DNA of 64,000 nucleotides from an uncultured Atopobiaceae bacterium (GCA_944320385.1 CALUHH010000001.1:166553-230552), one strand, 5' to 3'. Positions 33,584 through 44,696 are shown, numbered from the stretch's first letter. Notes: a model not told the origin generated them from the sequence alone. Numbers and translations: made by a program.

Positions 33584-34971
33584 ACGGTCGCTTTGTTCCG
33601 GACATGAAGTCCCCGCGCACGCCGGACAACGAGGAGCCGGCAGCCGAGCGCGCGTGCGACTTCCGCCCCGTCGACAAGGGCTTCACCAAGGAGATGGCGC
33701 TGGCCGAGGCCGAGCGCTGCATGGACTGCAAGAAGCCGTTCTGCGTTGACGGCTGCCCCGTCAACATCAACATCCCCAAGTTCATCGAGAAGATCCGCGA
33801 GGAGAAGTTCGGCGAGGCGCTGGACATCATCCGCGAGGACTCGATGCTCCCCGCCATCTGCGGCCGCGTCTGCCCCCAGGAGAACCAGTGCGAGGGCAAG
33901 TGCATCCGCGGCAAGAAGGGCGACCCGGTGGCCATCGGCCAGCTGGAGCGCTTCCTCGGCGACCAGCCCGAGCTTGCCTCCAAGCCCAAGATGGCCCCCA
34001 AGAACGGCAAGAAGGTCGCCGTCGTGGGCTCCGGCCCGTCCGGCATCACCTGCGCCGGCGAGCTCGCCCGCAACGGCTTTGACGTCACCGTCTTCGAGGC
34101 CTTCTTCACCGGCGGCGGCGTGCTCGTCTACGGCATCCCCGAGTTCCGTCTGCCCAAGGCCGTCGTCAAGCGCGAGATCGACGGCCTGGAGGAGATGGGC
34201 GTCAAGTTTGAGTACAACTCCGTCGTCGGCCGCATCACCGACGCCGAGGAGCTCTTCGCCGAGGGCTATGACGCCATCTACATCGCCACGGGCGCGGGCC
34301 TGCCCAAGTTCCTCAACGTCCCGGGCGAGAACCTCCCCAACGTCTTCTTTGCCAACGAGTACCTCACGCGCGTGAACCTCATGAAGGCCAACCGCTTCCC
34401 CGAGTACGACACCCCCACCAAGCACGGCAAGAACGTCGTGGTCTTTGGCGGCGGCAACGTCGCCATGGACGCGGTGCGCACCGCCAAGCGCCTGGGCGCC
34501 GAGCGCGCGATCATCGCTTACCGCCGCACCGAGGACGAGATGCCCGCCCGTCGCGCCGAGCTGCACCACGCCAAGGCCGAGGGCGTCGAGGTCATGCCGC
34601 TCGTGGCGCCGCTGGAGTTCGTGAAGGGCGAGGACGGCGCCGTCTGCGCCGTGCGCGTCCAGAAGATGGAGCTCGGCGAGCCCGACGCCTCCGGGCGTCG
34701 TCGCCCCGTGCCCATCGAGGGCGCCGTCGAGGAGATCCCCTGCGACGTGGCCATCTCCGCCATCGGCACCAACGCCAACCCGTTTGCCAAGATGATCGGC
34801 GACATCAAGCTCAACAAGTGGGGCTACATCATCGCCGACGAGGACGGCCGCACGTCCGACCCGCGCATCTGGGCCGGCGGCGACATCGTCACCGGCGCGG
34901 CCACGGTCATCCTGGCCATGGGCGCCGGCAAGACGGCTGCGGCGAGCATCACGAGGACGCTCGTCGGGTAG
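33571..34971 (+). CDS. nfnB: NADH-dependent ferredoxin:NADP+ oxidoreductase, large subunit
   Basis: 466-residue GltD-like flavoprotein with two N-terminal [4Fe-4S] clusters (CMDCKKPFCVDGCPV and CGRVCPQENQCEGKC), FAD-binding VAVVGSGPSGITCAGELAR and NADP-binding VVFGGGNVAMDAVRTAKRLG. With NfnA it couples NADH and reduced ferredoxin oxidation to NADPH formation. Databases often call it glutamate synthase small chain, but no gltB is beside it and nfnA is. A strong terminator follows. Confidence 0.9.
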   Translation: MPQVNGRFVPDMKSPRTPDNEEPAAERACDFRPVDKGFTKEMALAEAERCMDCKKPFCVDGCPVNINIPKFIEKIREEKFGEALDIIREDSMLPAICGRVCPQENQCEGKCIRGKKGDPVAIGQLERFLGDQPELASKPKMAPKNGKKVAVVGSGPSGITCAGELARNGFDVTVFEAFFTGGGVLVYGIPEFRLPKAVVKREIDGLEEMGVKFEYNSVVGRITDAEELFAEGYDAIYIATGAGLPKFLNVPGENLPNVFFANEYLTRVNLMKANRFPEYDTPTKHGKNVVVFGGGNVAMDAVRTAKRLGAERAIIAYRRTEDEMPARRAELHHAKAEGVEVMPLVAPLEFVKGEDGAVCAVRVQKMELGEPDASGRRRPVPIEGAVEEIPCDVAISAIGTNANPFAKMIGDIKLNKWGYIIADEDGRTSDPRIWAGGDIVTGAATVILAMGAGKTAAASITRTLVG

Positions 34972-34998
34972 CGAGAAGAACGTCTGGTCGTAGCTGAC

Positions 34999-35037
34999 GG
35001 CCCTCCCGGTTTCCACGCGGAAACCGGGAGGGCCCTT
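34999..35037 (+). terminator. Rho-independent terminator after nfnAB
   Basis: Perfect 16-base stem (GGCCCTCCCGGTTTCC and complement) with a four-base loop, followed by CTTTGC. Confidence 0.85.
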
Positions 35038-35104
35038 TGCTGCCGAAGCCAAGATCCTTCTCGTCTGGGATCGCCGAAGGGCGTCTACCGGGTTTGGCGG
35101 GCCG

Positions 35105-35326
35105 TCACTCCCAGCCGGGGTCCTCGAGACTGCGGAGGTGGAGGAGGTAGTCGAGGAGGCGATAGCTCTTCTCGGCGAGGTCCTTCTCGCTGATACCGCG
35201 CTCGACGACGTACTCGTCAAAGAGACGGTTGCTCGTGGTCTCGAGGTAGCCCGTCGTGAGCTCCATGAGGATGCGCGGCTCGAAGATCCCAACGCGGACG
35301 CACTTCTCTTCTTCAAGATAGGGCAC
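35105..35326 (-). CDS. Small hypothetical protein or gene remnant (73 codons)
   Basis: Strong GC3 codon bias and a sensible protein (EPRILMELTTGYLETTSNRL, then SEKDLAEKSYRLLDYLLHL) suggest real coding sequence. The open frame continues upstream only to the TAG of the next gene, and the best start is a GTG with no visible ribosome-binding site. It may be a 3' remnant of a longer gene, or translated by coupling to the upstream nucleotidyltransferase gene. No family recognised. Confidence 0.45.
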   Translation of the reverse strand: MPYLEEEKCVRVGIFEPRILMELTTGYLETTSNRLFDEYVVERGISEKDLAEKSYRLLDYLLHLRSLEDPGWE

Positions 35327-35362
35327 GTTGCGCTTGGTGGGTAAGATGCGGTAGGCAATAAA

Positions 35363-36475
35363 CTACAGGTCCGAGCCATCAATCCCCAGCTGAATCTCAA
35401 TGTTGTGGCGCATGGCCCAGAGGCGCGTCTGCGAAATCTCCTCCAGAGGCATGCGCTCCACGTCAAGATGCCCCTCGAGCCAGATGCGCAGCTCCTCGGG
35501 CGACTTGGTGCCGGGCACGATCTCATGGTCGGGCCACCAGGGGATGCACGGCGCCGCGTCATCGAGCTCCACACGCGCCGTGCCAATTGGCACGCTCACA
35601 GAGCACCCATCGCAGAACTCCTCGTACGTGCGAGGAGCCGTAATGGGCGCGTCTGCGATCAGCACGTTGTCGCGCCTAGCAAAGAGCACAGCGCCCAGGC
35701 TCTCCTTCGCCCACGTGAGAAAGCGGACGTTCAGCTTTGCAGCAAGACCGTCGTCCGCGTTGGCAAGAAACGCGTCGAGGACGTTGAGGATGGCCTGCGC
35801 TGCCTCCGGGAAGTCGCCGCGCCCCAGACTGATATAGATGCCCTCGAGGAGCTGGTAGTCCTCGGACGGAATCACCTCGTTGATCTTCTTGAGGCCGAGA
35901 AACGCATAGCGCCGGTCATAGGGGCTGCGAACCAGCACCGAAAGCTCCCCTACCGCGTCGCTCATGATCTTGGCGGCCCAGGCATCGTTTCTGTGCCCGT
36001 AGGCAGAGCTCGCCTCAACGAGGCAGTAGATCGCGGAGGAGAAGTGCCGGCAGAGCCCCTCATCCGTCACGTCGGCGCGCGTGGGCGTCACGTCCGCGAA
36101 GAGGCCCGCCGGGTCGTATGCCGCGACGACGGGGTCGAGGCTGCCGACCTGCTGGGGCTCGGCCACGTAGAGGTCCACGTGGAGGGCGTCGGAGAAGATG
36201 GCCGCCTTCTGCGGCAGGCCGAAGTCGACGTCCTCGATGAACACGACGTTTCCATACGCCGCAAGGTAGTGCTCGCGCCGCTCCAGCACAGCGTCGCGGT
36301 TCTGGGGGGAGACGACGAGGTAGAGGTCTATGTCGGAGAACTCGTCCGCATCGCCGCGAGCAATCGAGCCCTTGAGGAGAACCGCCTCGCACAGACCGTC
36401 GGCAGCCGCCGCGCCCCCGATGCGGGCGATGGCCTCGTCAAGGCGCCTGATGCCCGTGATGCGCTTCTCGTCCAA
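35363..36475 (-). CDS. Nucleotidyltransferase-fold protein
   Basis: 370 residues. The N-terminus has the minimal nucleotidyltransferase signature, GSIARGDADEFSDIDLYLVV (residues 36-55), with a third acidic residue likely in HVDLYVAE. The remainder is helical and resembles aminoglycoside-type adenylyltransferases in layout, but no substrate can be named. TTG start after AGGGGG. It may be cotranscribed with the XRE regulator just upstream. Confidence 0.75.
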   Translation of the reverse strand: MDEKRITGIRRLDEAIARIGGAAAADGLCEAVLLKGSIARGDADEFSDIDLYLVVSPQNRDAVLERREHYLAAYGNVVFIEDVDFGLPQKAAIFSDALHVDLYVAEPQQVGSLDPVVAAYDPAGLFADVTPTRADVTDEGLCRHFSSAIYCLVEASSAYGHRNDAWAAKIMSDAVGELSVLVRSPYDRRYAFLGLKKINEVIPSEDYQLLEGIYISLGRGDFPEAAQAILNVLDAFLANADDGLAAKLNVRFLTWAKESLGAVLFARRDNVLIADAPITAPRTYEEFCDGCSVSVPIGTARVELDDAAPCIPWWPDHEIVPGTKSPEELRIWLEGHLDVERMPLEEISQTRLWAMRHNIEIQLGIDGSDL

Positions 36476-36497
36476 CGTCGCCCCCTAGGTCCGCGCG

Positions 36498-37064
36498 CTA
36501 CTCCAGTGAGATGGTCACGCGGTCGCCGTCGCCGCAGTCGACATCAAGAAGCGTGCCTTTCTCGCCGTGCTTGATTGCCTCGGAAACAAGGTCCAAGTCA
36601 ACGTCGGCGTTGTTAAGGTTCAGGTTGACGTTGCCGGGCATCTTCTTTCCGGCCCCGAGCACAAAGCTCGCGAGGCCGAGCGGAACGTTGATGTTGACGT
36701 CATCGCCGTCGTCGCCGTCGTGGACCTGAATGTGCAGGGTGCGCGGGCGACCACCGCGATCAGGACGCGGCGCGGGCTCCGGCTCCGGCTCGAACGCGGC
36801 ACCGGGCTCCCCGGGCGCCACCGCCCGCACCGGCACAACGTCGCGCACGATGGGCGCCACGCCCAAAAGCTGGTCCACGCTCACGCCAAACGTCTTGGCG
36901 AGCTCCGGCAGCAGCATGATGTCGGGCGCGCTGAGGTCATTTTCCCACTTGCTCACCGCTTGAGCCGTCACGCCCATCTTCATGGCAAGGCGCTCCTGCG
37001 TCATGCCGTACTCCAGGCGCAGCCGTGCGATGCGGCGCCCCAGCGTCTCGTTCTTCTCGTCCAT
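36498..37064 (-). CDS. XRE family regulator with C-terminal beta-rich domain
   Basis: 188 residues. Helix-turn-helix at about 7-60 (RRIARLRLEYGMTQERLAMK, then VTAQAVSKWENDLSAPDI). A Pro/Glu-rich linker leads to a Gly/Asp/Asn-rich C-terminus (VNINVPLGLASFVLGAGKK, VNLNLNNADVDLDLVSEAIK) like the domain found in YvlB/SHOCT-like proteins. ATG after AAAGGA. Targets unknown. Confidence 0.8.
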   Translation of the reverse strand: MDEKNETLGRRIARLRLEYGMTQERLAMKMGVTAQAVSKWENDLSAPDIMLLPELAKTFGVSVDQLLGVAPIVRDVVPVRAVAPGEPGAAFEPEPEPAPRPDRGGRPRTLHIQVHDGDDGDDVNINVPLGLASFVLGAGKKMPGNVNLNLNNADVDLDLVSEAIKHGEKGTLLDVDCGDGDRVTISLE

Positions 37065-37217
37065 GGCCGGTCCTTTCCTCGGGCTTCTGCGTGCGGCTCC
37101 CACTGTGACATCTCCCTCGGTTGAGTTCCACCAACCATCTGACGAGTTACGATTCTAGCTGTTTACCAGCGAGGACAACCGTTGGTTGCGCTCGCCGAGC
37201 ATGCCTGCGACCATCAA

Positions 37218-37445
37218 GATGTGCAAAACCGCCGCTCGTGATGAATCCGAGAGGCCGACTGCGCAAAACCGCCGCTCGTGATGAATGAAATGGGGGCAAA
37301 TCACTCTCAGGCTCGCGGCCAGAAAAGGGGCAAATGGGCTTTTGCTGTCGCCCAGGAGGAACGTAGGCCCAAATCATTCATCACGAGCGGCGATTCTGCG
37401 CAGCGGGGGTGCCTGGATTCATCACGAGCGGCGGTTTTGCACATC
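37218..37445. repeat. Nested inverted-repeat element (two concentric arm pairs)
   Basis: Outer arms of 31 bases (37218-37248 and 37415-37445) are perfect complements. Inner arms of 30 bases (37259-37288 and 37374-37403) match with two differences. All four arms carry the same core, CAAAACCGCCGCTCGTGATG or a close variant. The whole 512-base gap between the XRE gene and groEL holds only this element and the following hairpin; no gene is supported. Confidence 0.85.
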
Positions 37446-37483
37446 TTCTCGGTCGAGGACCTTCGCGTCCGAACTAACGAGAA

Positions 37484-37548
37484 GAGGCCCCGGGTTTCCT
37501 AAGAGGAAGTTCCGCGCAGCGCACTTCCTCGTGGAAACCCGGGGCCTC
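37484..37548. terminator. Long nested hairpin downstream of groEL
   Basis: Perfect 16-base arms (GAGGCCCCGGGTTTCC and complement) enclose a second stem, GAGGAAGT with ACTTCCTC. It lies 29 bases beyond the groEL stop on the transcribed side and likely stabilizes or terminates the groESL message. Confidence 0.7.
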
Positions 37549-37576
37549 GCCGAGTCAGGTTAGTTCAGGCGCGAGC

Positions 37577-39217
<1,641 letters not shown>

Positions 39218-39233
39218 TCAATCCTTTCCATGA

Positions 39234-39260
39234 GTCAAAAGGGGACAGACCCCTTTTGAC
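39234..39260. repeat. REP palindrome between groES and groEL
   Basis: GTCAAAAGGGGACAG and complement, with centre ACAGA. It sits in the short leader between the two cotranscribed chaperonin genes, 20 bases upstream of the groEL start. Confidence 0.9.
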
Positions 39261-39271
39261 CTATTTCTTAG

Positions 39272-39562
39272 CTAGTCCTCGATGACGGCGTAGATGTCGT
39301 CGGCGCGCAGGAGCAGGAAGTCCTCGCCGTCGATCTTGACCTCGTTGCCGCCGAACTTGCCGTAGTAGACCTCGTCACCGACCTTGACGTCGATGGCGAT
39401 GCGCTCGCCCTTGTCGTTGAGCTTGCCGGCACCGACGGCCACGACCTGGCCGCGCTGCGGCTTCTCCTGGGCACCACTCGAGATGTAGAGGCCCGTCGAG
39501 GTCTTCTCCTCCTTGGGGGCCGGCTTCACGAGGACGCGATCACCCAGCGGCTTAAGAGTCAT
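39272..39562 (-). CDS. groS: Co-chaperonin GroES
   Basis: 96-residue lid of the chaperonin ([50 protein letters not shown]). AGAAGGAGG precedes the chosen ATG; the longer frame lacks a site. I see no CIRCE (TTAGCACTC-N9-GAGTGCTAA) or HAIR element in the upstream 250 bases, so how the operon is heat-regulated is not evident. Confidence 0.97.
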   Translation of the reverse strand: MTLKPLGDRVLVKPAPKEEKTSTGLYISSGAQEKPQRGQVVAVGAGKLNDKGERIAIDVKVGDEVYYGKFGGNEVKIDGEDFLLLRADDIYAVIED

Positions 39563-39819
39563 GTTCAAGAACCTCCTTCTGAGACGCCCGTGCGGGCGCA
39601 CCTTTGCGGCGCTCCATTCTCAGGCGCCGCGCTGTCCAACGTTCAGAATCATACCCAGACAAGCGGACTTATACCACCTCGCGTAAAAAAATCTTCCAAG
39701 TCGCACTTAGATTTTCTGAGGCATGGTAGAGCATGCGAGAAGGGCGGCGGCTCGCGCACCCCGGAAGTCGGGGCCGCTCTGTTACGATGGAGCCACGCAA
39801 CCCCAAGGAGGGCAGACCC

Positions 39820-40944
39820 ATGCTGAGCCGCGTCCGAAGTCTGTTCAAGCTGCTTTGCGCCTGCGCGCTCGCCGTTCTTCTCGCCGCGTGCTCACGCGAG
39901 CAGCCGCCGACCGGCACCGTTCGCGTGGAGACGGACGACGCCGTGATCAACACGGCCATGCTCACGCACGGTTACAGCTGGAACGGCACCGCCAGCGACC
40001 CCGTGGCGCCAACCGATCTTGCCGATGACGACGTTCCCGACCTCGACCTCGACGGCACGGCAGAGGTGCGCACGTCCTTCTCGCAGCCGGCCACCGATGT
40101 CGAGGTCGTGCGCTATGCCGCGGACGGGAGCCTCGAGGGGGTCGAGTGCACGCTCGAGGACGGCGCCGCGACCTTTGACGTCGAGCCGGGCTGGCGCTAC
40201 TACGTCGGCGCCTGGTTTGAGGACGGAGACGCGGGATACCTCTTTGACGCCAAGGGAACCGAGGGAGAGGGGTCCGCGATGGACGAGTTCGTGAGCACCG
40301 CGATGGTCGTCACGTTTGGTGACGGCAAGATCCTCTTTGTGGACCAGGAGAACGAAAGCCCCTACTACCCCACCCTGCCCGAGGACGCACCCGAGCTCAC
40401 GGCTGGCAACATCGTGCGCGTGACCGGCAACGGCATCATGCTGGAGAGCTATCCCGGGCAGTACCCGGGCATCACCAAGGTCGAGGTGATCGAGGAGGGC
40501 ACGCCCGCGGACGCCGAGAAGTACGACGAGCTGGTGGCACAGATCTGGCAGCCCAAGGACCCGAGCGAGCCGCCCTACGCCTCCGTCGAGTACGCAACCG
40601 AGCTCGCCACGGTGTCTCTCGTGCCCGCGAGCAATGGCTACACCTGGAGCTTCGAGGAGAACGGCGAGGGCCAGACCATCGTCGCGGACGTTCCGCACCC
40701 GACCCAGCTGGCGGTCGACGACCTGCCCGACGCGCGCGTGGACGGGCCGACCGAGGTCACCGCGAGCTTTGACGTCGAGGCGACGGGGCTCACGGTCACC
40801 CGCTGGAGCGAGGATGCACTCGACGCCGAGGGCGAACAGGTCGCAGTCGAGGACCTCTCGTTCACCGTGGAGCCGGGGTATCGCTATGCCCTTAACGCCA
40901 CCTTTGAGCAGGGCGAGGCAGCCTTCGTCTTCACCGTGAGGTAG
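39820..40944 (+). CDS. Lipoprotein with a duplicated domain
   Basis: 374 residues. Signal peptide with lipobox LLAAC at about residue 21. Two homologous ~100-residue domains lie at the ends: each has GY(S/T)W near its start, a VA(P/D)...DD(V/L)PD...DG segment, T(S/A)SF, and ends DVEPGWRYYVGAWFEDGDAG or TVEPGYRYALNATFEQGEAA. Between them a DUF3221-like beta segment (AGNIVRVTGNGIMLESYPGQ) is possible. RBS AAGGAGGG. Function unknown; surface-exposed lipoprotein is inferred. Confidence 0.75.
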   Translation: MLSRVRSLFKLLCACALAVLLAACSREQPPTGTVRVETDDAVINTAMLTHGYSWNGTASDPVAPTDLADDDVPDLDLDGTAEVRTSFSQPATDVEVVRYAADGSLEGVECTLEDGAATFDVEPGWRYYVGAWFEDGDAGYLFDAKGTEGEGSAMDEFVSTAMVVTFGDGKILFVDQENESPYYPTLPEDAPELTAGNIVRVTGNGIMLESYPGQYPGITKVEVIEEGTPADAEKYDELVAQIWQPKDPSEPPYASVEYATELATVSLVPASNGYTWSFEENGEGQTIVADVPHPTQLAVDDLPDARVDGPTEVTASFDVEATGLTVTRWSEDALDAEGEQVAVEDLSFTVEPGYRYALNATFEQGEAAFVFTVR

Positions 40945-40959
40945 GACCCGGCGCTGGCC

Positions 40960-41028
40960 GTGACAAGTAGGACAGGTTGGATTGTCACACGCTCTCGGTG
41001 TGACAATCCAACCTGTCCTAATTGTCAC
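40960..41028. terminator. Bidirectional hairpin between convergent genes
   Basis: 31-base arms (starting GTGACAAGTAGGACAGG) with one mismatch and a seven-base loop. It fills the gap between the lipoprotein gene and nadE, which converge. The arms are much longer than needed for termination, so it may be another inverted-repeat element. Confidence 0.7.
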
Positions 41029-41061
41029 GCCCTGCCCTAACTGCCACCGCCCGCGCCGGGG

Positions 41062-43002
41062 TCACAGCGCCTCGAGCTCGGCGAGCCAGAGGTCGGAGCA
41101 GGCGTCGGACGGCATGCGCAGGTCGCCGCGCGGGCTCACCGCCGCCGAGCCCACCTTGGGACCGTCGGGCAGGCAGCTGCGCTTGAACTGCTGGGCGAAG
41201 TAGCGCCGGTAGAAGACCTTGAGCCAGGAGAGGATCGTGGCGTCTTCGTACTTCTCGCCCAAGGCATAGCGGGCGAGGCGGTAGACCTTGGCCGGATTGG
41301 TCCCGCGGCGCAGGACCTCGTAGAGGAAGAAGTCGTGCAGCTCGTAGGGACCCACGAGGTCCTCGGTCTTCTGCGCGATCTTGCCGTCGCCCGTGGCGGG
41401 CAAAAGCTCCGGCGAGACCGGAGTGTCCAGCACGTCGAGAAGAACCTCGGACTCCGCGGCGTTTCCGCAGGTATCAGCCACGTAGCGCACGAGGTGGCGC
41501 ACCAGCGTCTTGGGCACGCTCGCGTTGACGGCGTACATGGACATGTGGTCGCCGTTGTAGGTGGCCCAGCCGAGCGCCAGCTCGGAGAGGTCGCCCGTGC
41601 CGATGACGAGGCCGCCCTCCTGGTTGGCCACGTCCATGAGGATCTGCGTGCGCTCGCGCGCCTGCGCGTTCTCGTAGGTGACGTCGTGGGCGGACTCGTC
41701 GTGCCCGATGTCGGAGAAGTGCTGGCGCACGGAGGCGGCGATGCCGATCTCGCGCAGCTCGGCGCCCACGGTACGGGCGAGCTCACAGGCGTTGTTGTAG
41801 GTGCGGTCCGTAGTGCCGAAGCCGGGCATGGTCACCGCGATGACGCCGTCGCGCGGAAGTCCCAGCAGGTCGAAGGCGCGCACGGTCACGAGCAGGGCGA
41901 GCGTGGAGTCCAAGCCGCCCGAGAGGCCGATCACCGCGCGGCGTGAGCGCGTGTGCGAGAGGCGCTTGGCGAGGCCGTGAGCCTGAATGGCAAAGACTTC
42001 CTCGCAGCGCTCCGCGCGGCGAGCGGGGTCGGACGGCACGAAGGGGTGCGGGTCCACCCAGCGTGTGAGCGGGGTCTCGCGGGAGGCGGCATCGGCGCCC
42101 AGCGAGAAGGGCACAGCGACGTAGCCCAGCTCCTCCGGCGACGCGGCGCACTCGAAGGTGGACATGCGCGTGCGCTCGGCCACGAGGAGGCGGACGTCGA
42201 CCTCAGAGACGGCGCGGCCGTCGCCGAAGGGCTTGCCCTCCGCGAGCAGGCGACCATTCTCGGCCACGAGGTCGTGCCCGGAGAAGACGAGGTCCTGCGT
42301 GGACTCGCCCGTGCCGGCGCTCGCGTAGACGTAGCCGCAGAGCAGGCGCGCGCTCTGGCCGGTCACGAGGCTGCGGCGGTAGTCCGCCTTGCCGACGACG
42401 GCGTTGGAGGCGCTCAGGTTGCAGATCAGCGTGGCGCCGGCCTGCGCATGCGCGATCGAGGGCGGCGCGGCAACCCAGAGGTCCTCGCAGATCTCCGCCG
42501 CGACCACGAGCTCGGGGAGCTCCAGGCAGGGGAAGAGCAGGTTGGTGCCCATGGGCACGTTCTTGTCGCCCGCGATGGAGACGGGTACGGGCTCGGCGGG
42601 GCCGGAGACGAAGTGGCGCCCCTCGTAGAACTCGTTGTAGGTGGGGATGTGGGTCTTGGGCACGAGGCCGAGGACCATGCCGCGCGAGACAGCCGCTGCG
42701 CAGTTGTAGAGCTTGCCGCCTGCGCGCACGGGAACGCCCACGAGCAGCAGCGCGTCGAGGTCTGCCGTAGCCGCGGCAAAGTCGGCGAGGCCGGCGTCGG
42801 CGGCGCGGACGAGGGCATCCTGCCAGAAGAGGTCCTCGCAGGTGTAGCCGGTGAGCGCGAGCTCGGGAAGCACGATGACGACAGCGCCGTCCTTCTCGGC
42901 AGCCTGACGTGCCGACGCCACGCAGGCCTCCACGTTGAAGGCGACGTCCGCGACCCGCACCTCCGGCGTCACCGCCGCGACCTTGACGAACCCGTCCCTC
43001 AT
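41062..43002 (-). CDS. nadE: Glutamine-dependent NAD+ synthase
   Basis: Final step of NAD synthesis, using ammonia channelled from glutamine. 646 residues: N-terminal nitrilase-type amidase with Glu ([16 protein letters not shown]), Lys ([15 protein letters not shown]) and Cys ([10 protein letters not shown]), then the ATP-pyrophosphatase synthetase domain ([15 protein letters not shown]). The start MRDGFVK follows AAGGAGG; the upstream codons are not needed. A REP lies 17 bases upstream of the start. Confidence 0.95.
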   Translation of the reverse strand: MRDGFVKVAAVTPEVRVADVAFNVEACVASARQAAEKDGAVVIVLPELALTGYTCEDLFWQDALVRAADAGLADFAAATADLDALLLVGVPVRAGGKLYNCAAAVSRGMVLGLVPKTHIPTYNEFYEGRHFVSGPAEPVPVSIAGDKNVPMGTNLLFPCLELPELVVAAEICEDLWVAAPPSIAHAQAGATLICNLSASNAVVGKADYRRSLVTGQSARLLCGYVYASAGTGESTQDLVFSGHDLVAENGRLLAEGKPFGDGRAVSEVDVRLLVAERTRMSTFECAASPEELGYVAVPFSLGADAASRETPLTRWVDPHPFVPSDPARRAERCEEVFAIQAHGLAKRLSHTRSRRAVIGLSGGLDSTLALLVTVRAFDLLGLPRDGVIAVTMPGFGTTDRTYNNACELARTVGAELREIGIAASVRQHFSDIGHDESAHDVTYENAQARERTQILMDVANQEGGLVIGTGDLSELALGWATYNGDHMSMYAVNASVPKTLVRHLVRYVADTCGNAAESEVLLDVLDTPVSPELLPATGDGKIAQKTEDLVGPYELHDFFLYEVLRRGTNPAKVYRLARYALGEKYEDATILSWLKVFYRRYFAQQFKRSCLPDGPKVGSAAVSPRGDLRMPSDACSDLWLAELEAL

Positions 43003-43018
43003 CCCAACCTCCTTATGG

Positions 43019-43045
43019 GTCAAAAGGGGACAGACCCCTTTTGAC
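43019..43045. repeat. REP palindrome beside the RAYT stop codon
   Basis: GTCAAAAGGGGACAG and complement, centre ACAGA. The TAG stop of the transposase gene is in the adjoining bases CTA (complement), and the flank GACCTATTTC matches that of the groEL copy. Confidence 0.9.
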
Positions 43046-43792
43046 CTATTTCTGCGTCACACGACTTATCGTACCGTGTCCTACGCCCGTGAGCCTCTCA
43101 ATCTGCCGAACGGACAGGCCCATATTCCTCATCTCTTGAAGCGCCTCGTTGCGCGCGACTTTGGGCAGCGTCTTCACCTCGTGGGCGGGCAGCTCCCCCA
43201 GCACAAGGCGCGCAACCTCGCTCGCTTCGCCTTCGGGAACTCTCGAGCGGCGGTCAAAGCGATACGTACGCCTCTGCCCAGGCTGACTGTAGGCGATAAA
43301 CCCCTCGGGTCCGCCAAGCATGTCCAAGACAAGGCGTGTGTTGGCAATCTCCGCAGGCCCCACGTACTCGCGATAGCTGCTCCACGGATACTCCGCCGCC
43401 GGACAGACCCCGGCGTTTGCCGGGTTGTCGTGCACGTAGCGGATGGCCTGAAGCAGGTACGTCTCATTCTCGATGGGACAGCTTTTGAACCGGTTTTCGA
43501 AGACGTGACCCACCCTCCCCGACTTGCGATTGAATCGCTGCGCATAGTCACCGGAGAGCCTCCGCATCATCTCGCTCAGCGTCTGCGTGGGATCCTCCAG
43601 CACAAGATGGACGTGATTCTCCATGAGACACCACGCCAAAATGCGAATTCCGGCGTCGGCAGCCCTCTTTGCAAGAAGATCGAGAAAAGCGCGGCGATCG
43701 GCGTCGTCCTCAAAGATGATCTGCTTCCCATTTCCACGCAAGATCACATGATAGAAGCCTGACTCGGCAATTGCCCTTGGCGCCCGCGGCAT
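43046..43792 (-). CDS. REP-associated tyrosine transposase (RAYT, IS200/Y1-like)
   Basis: 248-residue HUH endonuclease. N-terminus with FYHVILRGNGKQIIFEDD, the metal-binding pair in MENHVHLVL, and the likely nucleophile Tyr in YLLQAIRYVHDNPANAG. After the Y1 domain (to ~residue 150) the C-terminus ends in a DnaA/HTH-like motif (MRNMGLSVRQIERLTGVGHG). RAYTs are known to act on REP palindromes. This gene lies between two REP copies whose centres (ACAGA and TCTGT) are in inverted orientation, the canonical layout. GGGGAGGGG precedes the ATG. It appears intact. Confidence 0.9.
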   Translation of the reverse strand: MPRAPRAIAESGFYHVILRGNGKQIIFEDDADRRAFLDLLAKRAADAGIRILAWCLMENHVHLVLEDPTQTLSEMMRRLSGDYAQRFNRKSGRVGHVFENRFKSCPIENETYLLQAIRYVHDNPANAGVCPAAEYPWSSYREYVGPAEIANTRLVLDMLGGPEGFIAYSQPGQRRTYRFDRRSRVPEGEASEVARLVLGELPAHEVKTLPKVARNEALQEMRNMGLSVRQIERLTGVGHGTISRVTQK

Positions 43793-43874
43793 AGAGACCC
43801 CTCCCCTAGGTGAAGACTCTCATACCCAGAGGAGGGGGCACGCTTTCAGATAGATTCGAGCGGGCGAAAGATGG

Positions 43875-43901
43875 GTCAAAAGGGGTCTGTCCCCTTTTGA
43901 C
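43875..43901. repeat. REP palindrome between RAYT and the glnQ-like gene
   Basis: GTCAAAAGGGGTCTG and complement, the inverted counterpart of the copy on the other side of the transposase. The following CTA is the TAG stop codon of the ABC ATPase gene. Confidence 0.9.
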
Positions 43902-44696
43902 CTATCCTTCGAGGTAGCGGGCGAGGAACTCGCGGGTGCGCGGGTGCTCCGGCGCCGAGAAGAGCTTGGAGGGCGCGCCCTTCTCGGCGATGACGCCCTT
44001 GTCCATGAAGACGACCTCGTCGGAGACGTTCTTGGCGAAGGCCATCTCGTGCGTGACCACGACCATCGTCATGCCCTCGGCGGCCAGGCGTCGCATGACC
44101 TCGAGGACCTCGCCCACTATCTCGGGGTCGAGCGCCGAGGTGGGCTCGTCGAAGAGCATGAGGTCGGGCTGCATGCAGAGGGCGCGCGCGATGGCGACGC
44201 GCTGCTTCTGGCCGCCCGAGAGGTTGTTGACGTCCGCGCGCGCGAAGTCGGCCAGGCCCACCGACTCGAGGTGGCGCATCGCGACCTCCTGGGCCTCGGC
44301 CTTGCCCATCTTCTTGAGGGTCACGGGCGCGAGCGTGCAGTTGTCGAGCACGTTCATGTTGTTGAACAGGTTGAAGCCCTGGAAGACCATGCCGATCTTC
44401 TCGCGCAGGCGGTTCACGTCCACGTGCTCGGCCGCGAGGTCGGCGCCGTGGAACCACACGTGCCCGGCGTCGGGCGTCTCGAGCAGGTTGATGCAGCGTA
44501 GCAGCGTCGACTTGCCCGATCCGGAGGCGCCGATGATCGTGACCACCTGGCCGGGCATGACGTCGAGGTTGATGTCGCGCAGGACCTCGAGGTCGCCGAA
44601 GCTCTTGCGCAGGCCCCCGATGCGGACCATGGGCTCGGCGGCGGTGCCGGCCGCGACGCCGGCGGAGGCCGCGACGTTCGGGTTCTTCTCGCTCAT
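43902..44696 (-). CDS. Polar amino-acid ABC transporter ATP-binding protein
   Basis: 264 residues of the GlnQ/HisP type: Walker [26 protein letters not shown], signature [15 protein letters not shown], Walker [14 protein letters not shown]. The first ~22 residues (Ala- and Gly-rich) are extra. The stop codon is at the edge of a REP. Operon order is binding protein, permease, ATPase, all minus strand. Confidence 0.9.
   Translation of the reverse strand: MSEKNPNVAASAGVAAGTAAEPMVRIGGLRKSFGDLEVLRDINLDVMPGQVVTIIGASGSGKSTLLRCINLLETPDAGHVWFHGADLAAEHVDVNRLREKIGMVFQGFNLFNNMNVLDNCTLAPVTLKKMGKAEAQEVAMRHLESVGLADFARADVNNLSGGQKQRVAIARALCMQPDLMLFDEPTSALDPEIVGEVLEVMRRLAAEGMTMVVVTHEMAFAKNVSDEVVFMDKGVIAEKGAPSKLFSAPEHPRTREFLARYLEG

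Noticed and set aside
33571..34971. Glutamate synthase small subunit
   Set aside because: No large gltB subunit is adjacent, and the overlapping upstream gene is a flavin/Fe-S subunit typical of NfnA.
39563..39819. CIRCE or HAIR heat-shock operator upstream of groES
   Set aside because: Neither the TTAGCACTC/GAGTGCTAA pair nor a CTTGAGT/ACTCAAG pair is present in this gap.
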